In this document: one piece after another, positions 1 to 5,215 of the stretch
How the letters are laid out: the number at the start of each line of letters is the position of its first letter
Numbering within the stretch: position 1 is the first letter of the stretch
Assembly: GCA_963640555.1 (NCBI GenBank)
Contig: CAVHZB010000039.1
Span: 1-5,215, forward strand
Origin: F23-B02 sp963640555
GTDB taxonomy: Bacteria > Bacillota > Clostridia > Oscillospirales > Oscillospiraceae
DNA: 5,215 nt
Reading direction: 5' to 3'
Notes under the pieces: generated by a model
Seen by the model: the letters and a program-made list of their open reading frames with translations, nothing else
Told to the model about the DNA's origin: nothing
Databases searched by the model: none
Position numbers and translations under genes: made by a program

Positions 1-1637
1 TTGGCTTCTCTGAGCTTTTCCGCAGCCTCGGCTCTGTCGCGTTCGAGCAGCAGTCTGGTCTGCTCAAGCTTTTCTATTGTTGCCTCAAAGCTTGCATTCT
101 GAACACCTATGCGGGATTTTGCATCGTTTATTATCTCCTTGCTGAGTCCCAGCCGCTCCGATATTGCAAACGCATTTGATTTTCCCGGAATACCCACGAG
201 CAGCCTGTATGTGGGACTGAGTGTTTCCACATCAAACTCACACGATGCATTTTGAATACCGTTTTCCGTCGTCGCATACACCTTGAGCTCTGCATAGTGC
301 GTTGTCGCGGCCACATTTGCGCCGAGCTGCCGTGCATGCTCAATTATAGCGATGGCGAGTGCCGCCCCCTCCGTGGGGTCGGTACCGGCACCGAGCTCGT
401 CAAAGAGCAGGAGCGAGGAATCGTCGCACTCGTCTAAAATATGCACGATATTCGTCATGTGTGCCGAGAATGTCGACAAATTCTGCTCTATCGACTGCTC
501 ATCGCCTATATCCGCCAGTACATTTCTGTACACCGGTACTCCGCTGCCGTCGTCGGCTGGGATATGCAGCCCGCACTGAGCCATTATGCACAAAAGTCCT
601 ATGGTTTTAAGCGTTACGGTTTTGCCGCCGGTATTCGGTCCGGTTATTATGAGCGTGTCAAAATTATCGCCGAGCTCAAGGCTTATGGGAACGGCGGTGT
701 CCTTAGGCAGCAGCGGATGTCTCGCCCTGCGGAAAACGATCCCCTTATCACGGAGCTGAGGCTCAATTCCGTTGAGCTTATATGACAGCTTTGCCTTTGC
801 GAATATGGTATCGAGCATAACGAGATATGCATAGTCCGACGATATATCCTCTGCATGTGAGGCACATTCGGCGGAAAGCTCGGCGAGGATACGCTCTATC
901 TCCGCTTTTTCCTTGGCGGCAAGCTCACGCAGCTCGTTATTTGCCTTTACGGCAGCCATGGGTTCAATAAAAAGCGTAGCACCGGAGGCTGATATATCGT
1001 GTACAAGTCCCTGTATCGCGCCCTTGCATTCTGCCTTTACCGGTACAACGAATCTGTCCGAGCGCATGGTTATTATAGGCTCCTGCAGCACCTTTGCATA
1101 GGACGGAGATGATATGATTTTTTGCAGACACTCGCGCACACGCGCACCGGCGGCACGGATCTTTCGCCGGATATTCGCAAGCTCAGGCGAGGCACTGTCG
1201 GCTATCTCATCCTCTCCGACGATAGAGCCGGTGATCCTTTCTTCAAGGAAGCGGTTTGCCTGAAGCGCATAAAAAAGGTGGTCAATGCTCGTTTTTGCGC
1301 TCTTTTCATCTGCAATATAGCCCTTGACGAGCCTTGCGCACTGGAGCACTCTCGCTATGTTGAGAAGCTCCGCAGTATTGAGGCTTCCGCCGAGATCCGC
1401 ACGGTTCAGCGACGGTCGGATATCCTTTATTCCGGAAAGTGACGGGCTGCCGCGCACGATCATCATATCCTTTGCGGCGGTCGTTTCCGACAGCCTTGTC
1501 CTTACATCGTTTTCGTTATCGCTCGGGCGCAGTGCAAGGCAAGCCGTTTTGCCACCCTCCGTAACAGCCTCGGCTGCCAGCATTTCCAGAACCGCCGGCA
1601 GCTCGAGTATGTTCATTGATTTTTCGTAGAAATCCAT
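1..1637 (-). CDS. mutS2: MutS2 family ATPase, N-terminal 545 residues (runs off left edge)
   Basis: The frame from ATG at 1637 stays open to the window edge: 545 codons plus two bases, no stop. I translated it throughout. It begins MDFYEKSMNILEL and has the MutS-type ATPase in order: Walker A GPNTGGKT at residues 333-340, the signature loop STFSAHM at 388-394, Walker B LLLFDELGAGTDPTEGAA at 409-426, and the TTHY switch at 445-448. GIPGKSNAF follows near residues 482-490, as in MutS2. A charged stretch at about 515-545 looks like the start of the coiled coil. MutS2 is usually about 780-800 residues, so the remaining linker and C-terminal Smr nuclease domain lie outside. The mismatch-recognition domain of MutS1 is absent, as expected. 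Known roles are suppression of recombination in some bacteria and splitting of collided ribosomes in B. subtilis. Its ATG shares one base with the recO stop (TAATG), indicating coupling. No frameshift or missing key residue was seen. Confidence 0.96.
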   Translation of the reverse strand, partial: MDFYEKSMNILELPAVLEMLAAEAVTEGGKTACLALRPSDNENDVRTRLSETTAAKDMMIVRGSPSLSGIKDIRPSLNRADLGGSLNTAELLNIARVLQCARLVKGYIADEKSAKTSIDHLFYALQANRFLEERITGSIVGEDEIADSASPELANIRRKIRAAGARVRECLQKIISSPSYAKVLQEPIITMRSDRFVVPVKAECKGAIQGLVHDISASGATLFIEPMAAVKANNELRELAAKEKAEIERILAELSAECASHAEDISSDYAYLVMLDTIFAKAKLSYKLNGIEPQLRDKGIVFRRARHPLLPKDTAVPISLELGDNFDTLIITGPNTGGKTVTLKTIGLLCIMAQCGLHIPADDGSGVPVYRNVLADIGDEQSIEQNLSTFSAHMTNIVHILDECDDSSLLLFDELGAGTDPTEGAALAIAIIEHARQLGANVAATTHYAELKVYATTENGIQNASCEFDVETLSPTYRLLVGIPGKSNAFAISERLGLSKEIINDAKSRIGVQNASFEATIEKLEQTRLLLERDRAEAAEKLREA

Positions 1638-2380
1638 TATTTCACCTGTTTCCAGTAGTCAAGCGTTGAGAATCTTCGTTCGGTTTGCGTCAGCAGGTAT
1701 GCCTCAGCCGCCGTTGAGACGCGCTTCATCGCGTCATCTCCGAGTGAAAATGCAAGCATTTTTCGTGCTGGAGCATAGATAATATACCGCATTGCCCGAA
1801 GCGAATCCGTGCAGAGAGCAATATTTGCGCCGTGCTGCGCACTATTGCACTCGCGGCAGCACATAACGCCGTTCTGCAGGCTGAACCTCGGCTCAACAGG
1901 CTCTGACAGACCGCAAACGCAGCACGAGAGCAGATTTGGCTCATAGCCCTCAAGCGCCATAAGGCGCAGCTCAAAAGCCGCCTTTATATGTGCCTGAGTG
2001 TACAGCTCGTTTGAAAGCGCAAAAAGACAGTTAAGTATGAGCTGAAGCATGAGCGGATCAGGGTTACATTCATCGGAAAGCGCCTCGGCGCACTCAGCGA
2101 AATAGCTTGCCAGAGCCAGCGCAGTGATATCGCTGCGAAGTCCCTTGAACTCCTCTATAGTCGAGCCCTCGGACACCGTCCAGTAGCCGTTTCTCTCAAG
2201 CAGCGTGAGCTCGGAGAATGCCAAAAGCTGCGTTGCGGCAGCAGTTTTACTGCCCTTGCGCAGAGCTCCGCGGGCCTTTGCCGTCATTTTGCCCATATCC
2301 TCGGTCAAAACGGTGAGTATCCTGTCGGCCTCCTTGTATTTTACCTCTCGCAATATTAGAGCTTTAGTCGTTTTGAACAT
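1637..2380 (-). CDS. recO: DNA repair protein RecO
   Basis: 247 residues, within the usual RecO length of about 240-255. RecO is the mediator that, with RecR, helps load RecA onto SSB-coated single-stranded DNA in gap repair and can anneal complementary strands. The N-terminal OB fold covers about residues 1-80, with the family-typical opening TKALILREVKYKEADRILTV and the later KARGALRKGSK. A helical domain follows. The zinc site near the C-terminal third shows CCVCG at 153-157 and CCREC at 174-178, giving paired CxxC ligands (153/156 and 175/178). Both pairs have an extra adjacent cysteine, so the exact register is uncertain. The start follows the yqzL-like stop by 11 nt. No strong Shine-Dalgarno sequence precedes it (only CTGGG), so initiation may depend on ribosomes finishing the upstream small gene. 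The stop overlaps the mutS2 start. Confidence 0.95.
   Translation of the reverse strand: MFKTTKALILREVKYKEADRILTVLTEDMGKMTAKARGALRKGSKTAAATQLLAFSELTLLERNGYWTVSEGSTIEEFKGLRSDITALALASYFAECAEALSDECNPDPLMLQLILNCLFALSNELYTQAHIKAAFELRLMALEGYEPNLLSCCVCGLSEPVEPRFSLQNGVMCCRECNSAQHGANIALCTDSLRAMRYIIYAPARKMLAFSLGDDAMKRVSTAAEAYLLTQTERRFSTLDYWKQVK
1643..1647 (-). promoter_or_regulatory. Ribosome binding site of mutS2
   Basis: AGGTG lies within the last codons of recO, five bases before the mutS2 ATG at 1637. It supports this ATG rather than the in-frame ATG at codon 8. Confidence 0.7.
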
Positions 2381-2391
2381 ATGTACCCAGC

Positions 2392-2517
2392 TTAATCAGA
2401 CGGTCGGGGCTTGTCCCCCGCCGTGTCCTTATCCTTGTCCCGCTCGGCTCTGTACATAAGCCAGCAGAGCGGGTCGCCCGTATCCTTAAACACCTGCCAC
2501 ATGATATTATCCTGCAT
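2392..2517 (-). CDS. yqzL: YqzL-like small protein (41 aa)
   Basis: A 41-codon frame running ATG to TAA, beginning MQDNIMWQVFKDTGDPLCW and ending in a charged tail rich in Lys, Asp, Glu and Pro. Support is threefold: a strong Shine-Dalgarno (GGAGG, 7-base spacer), tight spacing to recO (11 nt), and position between era and recO, where B. subtilis carries yqzL. The N-terminal W-x-x-F-x-x-T-G core (W7, F10, T13, G14) followed by aromatic residues (W19, Y22) matches my recollection of the YqzL family, whose members are about 40-50 residues and of unknown function. I see no signal peptide, membrane helix or metal site. The 54 nt between the era stop and this start hold only the ribosome binding site, with no clear hairpin or promoter. 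Family assignment rests on memory of the pattern and synteny; that it is a translated gene is more certain. Confidence 0.82.
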   Translation of the reverse strand: MQDNIMWQVFKDTGDPLCWLMYRAERDKDKDTAGDKPRPSD

Positions 2518-2524
2518 GACACTA

Positions 2525-2529
2525 CCTCC
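2525..2529 (-). promoter_or_regulatory. Ribosome binding site of the yqzL-like gene
   Basis: GGAGG lies seven bases before the ATG at 2517. It is the strongest Shine-Dalgarno match in the window and picks this ATG over the in-frame ATG at codon 6. It is also the main evidence that the small frame is translated. Confidence 0.85.
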
Positions 2530-2571
2530 GGTATTAGTATCCGACGGCAGCGAGTGTATATAAGTGGTTAA

Positions 2572-3459
2572 TTATTCCGAGAAGCCGAAGTTGCGAAGCT
2601 GGGCCGTGCTGTCGCGCCAGTTTTCCTTTACCTTGACCCATGTCTGTAAAAACACCTTTGTGCCCATGAATGCCTCTATATCCGCACGGGCAAGCTCGCC
2701 TATCTTCTTGAGCATCGCGCCCTGCTTGCCGATTATAATTCCCTTGTGGCTCGACTTTTCACAGAATATCGTAACATCCATATCTATTATGCCGTTATCA
2801 CGCTCAGAGAACTTGGTGACCTCAATGGCGGTACCGTGCGGTATTTCCTTATCAAGGCACAGAAGCAGCTTTTCACGCACGAGCTCTGCGCATATCTGCT
2901 TTTCCGGCTGATCGCATATCATGTCGTCGGGAAACAGCTGCGGTCCCTCTGCGGCGTAGTGCTCAAGCTGATCCAGAAGCTCGTCCAGCCCCTCACCGTT
3001 TTTTGCCGACATGGGAATGATCGCGTCAAATTCATGCGCGGCGGAATAAAGTGCCATGACCTCAAGAAGATGCGATTTTTCAACTGTATCTATCTTATTT
3101 ATGACAAGCACCGCAGGAACGCGTGTTTCCTTTATGCGTGCAATGAGCTCCTGCTCCTGTCTTCCGATATTCGCCGCCGGCTCGACGAGCAGCATGACGG
3201 CATCCACATCCGCAACGCTCTCCCTGACGATATTGACCATGTAGTCGCCTAAACGGGTACGCGGCTTATGAAAGCCCGGAGTGTCGATTATAACAAACTG
3301 TGTATCGCCGCGATTGACTACCGCGCTTATGCGGTTTCTCGTGGTCTGCGGCTTATTGGAAACGATCGCGATCTTTTCGCCGACAAGCGCGTTTGTAAGA
3401 GTTGATTTACCGACATTCGGTCTGCCGCATATGGTTATCATCGCTGTTTTGGTTATCAT
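2572..3459 (-). CDS. era: GTPase Era
   Basis: 295 residues, the normal Era length. Era is an essential GTPase that binds the 3' end of 16S rRNA next to the anti-Shine-Dalgarno and promotes late 30S assembly. The GTPase motifs are complete: G1 GRPNVGKST at 12-20, the switch-I region PQTTRNRI at 37-44 (typical of Era), G3 DTPG at 59-62, G4 NKID at 121-124, and G5 SAK at 151-153. The C-terminal KH RNA-binding domain is intact, with the family's PHGTAIEV strand at 207-214 and the GxxG loop IIGKQG at 242-247. The chosen ATG is one base after the ybeY TGA and has GGGGGA 8 nt upstream, inside ybeY. An ATG at codon 7 is a less likely start. Lying directly next to ybeY fits a shared role in 16S 3'-end processing. 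In B. subtilis dgkA and cdd separate the two genes; here nothing does. Confidence 0.98.
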   Translation of the reverse strand: MITKTAMITICGRPNVGKSTLTNALVGEKIAIVSNKPQTTRNRISAVVNRGDTQFVIIDTPGFHKPRTRLGDYMVNIVRESVADVDAVMLLVEPAANIGRQEQELIARIKETRVPAVLVINKIDTVEKSHLLEVMALYSAAHEFDAIIPMSAKNGEGLDELLDQLEHYAAEGPQLFPDDMICDQPEKQICAELVREKLLLCLDKEIPHGTAIEVTKFSERDNGIIDMDVTIFCEKSSHKGIIIGKQGAMLKKIGELARADIEAFMGTKVFLQTWVKVKENWRDSTAQLRNFGFSE

Positions 3460-3460
3460 A

Positions 3461-3943
3461 TCATGTATCCCCCATTATTTCCTTCTCGCGGGTGCGCATT
3501 TGTCTTTTCATCTCACCCTCGTCTATATGGTCATAGCCGAGCAGATGCAGCACGCTATGTACCGTGAGGTAGCATATCTCCCTGTCAAAGCCGTGACCAA
3601 GCTCCTCCCCCTGAGCGGCACAGCGCTCAAGTGAGATCATCATATCACCCAGCATCACTGCTCCGGTGTAGTGGTCTGTATCGCAGGCGGATGCGTCAAA
3701 CCTGCCGGGGATAAGCTCGTTTAACGGAAACGACAGCACATCGGTCGCCGCGTCTATCCCGCGGAAATCGCGGTTTGTTTCGCGGATCCCTGCATCGTCG
3801 GTAAGCATTACGCTTACAAGGCAGGGTCTGTCAACCTTCTCGGCATCGAGAGCCATACCGACCGCTTTTTTTATGAGCGCCGCCGCATTATTATGCCCGA
3901 GTCCGGTTCTCTCGCGGCTTACATATATCTCATGCTTTATCAT
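3461..3943 (-). CDS. ybeY: Endoribonuclease YbeY (rRNA maturation factor)
   Basis: 160 residues, typical for the family. YbeY is a zinc-dependent single-strand endoribonuclease involved in 16S rRNA 3'-end maturation and ribosome quality control. The metal-binding signature H-x3-H-x5-H is complete: H129, H133 and H139 in VHSVLHLLGYDH. Upstream, the conserved N57-x-D-F-R61-G segment is followed by TDVLSFP at 67-73, and LGD lies at 99-101 or one residue earlier; together these form the substrate cleft in known structures. The ATG overlaps the end of phoH by 14 nt and has AGAGG seven bases upstream. The stop lies one base before the era ATG. YbeY next to PhoH/YbeZ on one side and Era on the other is the classic functional grouping. 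No truncation or missing residue was seen. Confidence 0.97.
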   Translation of the reverse strand: MIKHEIYVSRERTGLGHNNAAALIKKAVGMALDAEKVDRPCLVSVMLTDDAGIRETNRDFRGIDAATDVLSFPLNELIPGRFDASACDTDHYTGAVMLGDMMISLERCAAQGEELGHGFDREICYLTVHSVLHLLGYDHIDEGEMKRQMRTREKEIMGDT

Positions 3944-4943
3944 ATCTTTTCCTCTTATATATTCCGCTCTTTTTTACCTGTTCGGGCGGATTTTTCTTAT
4001 CATACACCTCATATGCCTCAATTATCCTCTGAACGAGCCTGTGGCGGACAACATCGGCGCCGGTAAGCCGGCATATGGCAATATCCTCTATTCCGTCGAG
4101 TACCTTCATTGCGACCTTAAGTCCGCTGACCTTGTCCTCCGGAAGGTCTATCTGCGTTATATCGCCGGTTATTACCACCTTTGAGCCGAAGCCTATTCTT
4201 GTAAGGAACATTTTCATCTGCTCGCGTGATGTGTTTTGTGCCTCGTCGAGAATAATAAAGCTGTCGTCAAGCGTTCTGCCTCGCATATAAGCAAGCGGTG
4301 CGACCTCTATGTTGCCGCGCTCCATATATTTTTGATATGTGTCGGCGCCGAGCATATCAAAAAGTGCATCGTACAGAGGGCGAAGATACGGGTCTACCTT
4401 ACTTTGCAGATCTCCCGGCAGGAAGCCGAGACGCTCGCCCGCTTCGACTGCCGGACGCGTCAGGATTATACGGTTCACCTGCTCCGCCCTGAACGCCGCA
4501 ACCGCCGCCGCGACCGCAAGATAGGTCTTGCCGGTGCCTGCGGGTCCTATACCGAGCGTTATCGTATTGCCGGCTATTGCGTCGCAGTACGCCTTCTGTC
4601 CGAGCGTTTTTGCCTTTACGGGCTTTCCCTTTGCCGTTATGCACACAACATCGCTTGCCAGCTCGTTTATCTTGGACTCTCTGCCCTCGGCAACGAGCTT
4701 AAGGATATATCTGACGCTCTGGGCATCAATATTCTCACCGCGTGCGGCAAGCGTCAAAAGTCCGTTTATTGCCTTTTCCGCAAGCATGACGCTCTCTTCA
4801 TCACCGCATATGTGTATCTTATTCTCGCGGTCGAGCACCTTTACGCCGAGCTCGGTCTCTATTATGCTCAAATTCCTGTCAAAAGACCCGAACACGCTTA
4901 TGACATGCTCCATTCTCTCAACTTCTATTGTTCTTTCAATCAT
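3930..4943 (-). CDS. phoH: PhoH family ATPase (YbeZ-like)
   Basis: 337 residues from the ATG at 4943. PhoH/YbeZ proteins are cytoplasmic P-loop ATPases of helicase-like fold that associate with YbeY in RNA metabolism; the exact reaction is poorly defined. Numbered from this ATG: an N-terminal nucleic-acid-binding-like region at about 1-75, the PhoH core from about 110, Walker A GPAGTGKT at 133-140, the conserved RPAVEAGERLGFLPGD at 163-178, Walker B IILDEAQN at 230-237, and the sensor-like GDITQIDLP at 260-268. The tail is basic (KKSGIYKRKRYDK) and may contact RNA. I rejected a TTG at 4961, which would add six residues and start inside the yqfD frame. The ATG has AAGGAG seven bases upstream and overlaps the yqfD stop by 8 nt. 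B. subtilis has pgpH/yqfF between phoH and ybeY; here the two overlap. Confidence 0.96.
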   Translation of the reverse strand: MIERTIEVERMEHVISVFGSFDRNLSIIETELGVKVLDRENKIHICGDEESVMLAEKAINGLLTLAARGENIDAQSVRYILKLVAEGRESKINELASDVVCITAKGKPVKAKTLGQKAYCDAIAGNTITLGIGPAGTGKTYLAVAAAVAAFRAEQVNRIILTRPAVEAGERLGFLPGDLQSKVDPYLRPLYDALFDMLGADTYQKYMERGNIEVAPLAYMRGRTLDDSFIILDEAQNTSREQMKMFLTRIGFGSKVVITGDITQIDLPEDKVSGLKVAMKVLDGIEDIAICRLTGADVVRHRLVQRIIEAYEVYDKKNPPEQVKKSGIYKRKRYDKA

Positions 4944-5215
4944 GAGCTGACTCCTTGGCAATGTTCTCCGTGCACTGTGCCCTTAGCGTTACGGTTAGCT
5001 CGCTTTCGCCCTTTGAAACAGAATACTCCTGCGAAACTATCTCGCCGTCGCCTATCCTGCTCCTGAGCTCGGCTTCAAGGTCCGCTTTCAGACGCAATAT
5101 CGTCTTTTCCTCGTCTATCGCGCGCTCCTGCGTTTCGTAGCTCCGGCTTTTCTGCACGGCATATCCTATCGGGAGAACGAACACATCTCCCATTGACAAA
5201 TACCTTATCTTATTT
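4936..5215 (-). CDS. yqfD: Sporulation protein YqfD, C-terminal 92 residues (runs off right edge)
   Basis: The frame is open from the edge to TGA at 4938-4936. The visible part reads NKIRYLSMGDVFVLPIGYAV at its start, then a long charged helical segment (about 30 residues, rich in Glu, Lys, Leu, Arg), a short Gly-containing turn, a beta-like strand pair, and the end CTENIAKESAHD. The LPIG-type segment followed by a helix and a final strand with an E-[DN]-I-[AG] ending matches the C-terminus of YqfD as I know it. YqfD is a roughly 400-residue membrane-associated protein linked to sporulation (sigma-E dependent in B. subtilis). An internal TTG at 5199 is not a real start, because the frame continues upstream in the same style to the edge. 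The membrane segments would be outside the window. Synteny with phoH is the strongest support; the short visible piece alone would be modest evidence. Confidence 0.85.
   Translation of the reverse strand, partial: NKIRYLSMGDVFVLPIGYAVQKSRSYETQERAIDEEKTILRLKADLEAELRSRIGDGEIVSQEYSVSKGESELTVTLRAQCTENIAKESAHD
4951..4956 (-). promoter_or_regulatory. Ribosome binding site fixing the phoH start
   Basis: AAGGAG, seven bases before the ATG at 4943 and lying inside the yqfD coding region. The TTG at 4961 lies upstream of this site, so it cannot use it. The start is therefore assigned to the ATG. Confidence 0.88.

Noticed and set aside
252..1629. Several plus-strand open frames of 61-114 codons on the left side
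   Set aside because: All are antisense to mutS2, whose frame is continuous and carries every ATPase motif. No ribosome binding site or family pattern supports them.
1726..1974. 82-codon minus-strand frame inside recO
   Set aside because: Out-of-frame shadow of the recO zinc-finger region; recO is intact in its own frame.
2518..2571. Possible promoter in the era to yqzL-like gap (TATACA and TACTAA near -10-like positions)
   Set aside because: No acceptable -35 element at a proper distance; AT-rich words of this sort are expected by chance.
2518..2571. Possible terminator after era
   Set aside because: No stable stem followed by a T run; the next gene continues in the same direction.
2746..3252. 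168-codon plus-strand open frame opposite era
   Set aside because: Antisense shadow of an intact Era coding region; no recognisable protein pattern.
4236..5066. 276-codon plus-strand open frame opposite phoH and the yqfD end
   Set aside because: It is antisense to a gene with complete PhoH motifs, its translation shows no recognisable family, and it is rich in Arg, Cys and Leu as expected of a reverse-strand shadow.
5197..5199. TTG at 5199 as the start of an 87-aa protein
   Set aside because: The frame is open upstream to the edge and the visible piece matches the C-terminus of YqfD, so it is an internal codon.

Overview
All supportable genes lie on the minus strand and form one tightly packed run, read from the right edge to the left edge: yqfD (C-terminal end only), phoH, ybeY, era, a small yqzL-like gene, recO, and mutS2 (N-terminal part only, running off the left edge). 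No gene is supported on the plus strand. No rRNA, tRNA, mobile element, CRISPR array or terminator was seen.

The gene set points to a Firmicute of the clostridial type. YqfD is a sporulation-associated family, the small YqzL family sits between era and recO in Bacillus, and the yqfD-phoH-ybeY-era-recO order is a Firmicute core neighbourhood. Base composition looks roughly balanced and Shine-Dalgarno sites are clear (GGAGG, AAGGAG, GGGGGA). Compared with the Bacillus subtilis arrangement, pgpH/yqfF (between phoH and ybeY) and dgkA and cdd (between ybeY and era) are absent. recO is followed directly by mutS2. The genus cannot be fixed from the window.

Layout: yqfD 5215-4936 (partial); phoH 4943-3930, overlapping the yqfD stop by 8 nt; ybeY 3943-3461, overlapping phoH by 14 nt; era 3459-2572, one base after ybeY; a 54-nt gap; yqzL-like 2517-2392; recO 2380-1637; mutS2 1637-1 (partial), sharing one base with the recO stop. 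The 54-nt gap is the only one above about 12 nt. This spacing implies one transcript with translational coupling; its promoter is probably outside the window.

The core is a ribosome-maturation set. YbeY (rRNA endonuclease), PhoH/YbeZ (its usual ATPase partner) and Era (GTPase binding the 3' end of 16S rRNA) act on late 30S assembly. RecO is a recombination mediator. MutS2 is a MutS-like ATPase linked to recombination control and, in B. subtilis, to rescue of collided ribosomes.

I see no undescribed system here. The points of most use are two genes that simple ORF calling misses or truncates (the yqzL-like gene and mutS2) and a corrected phoH start.
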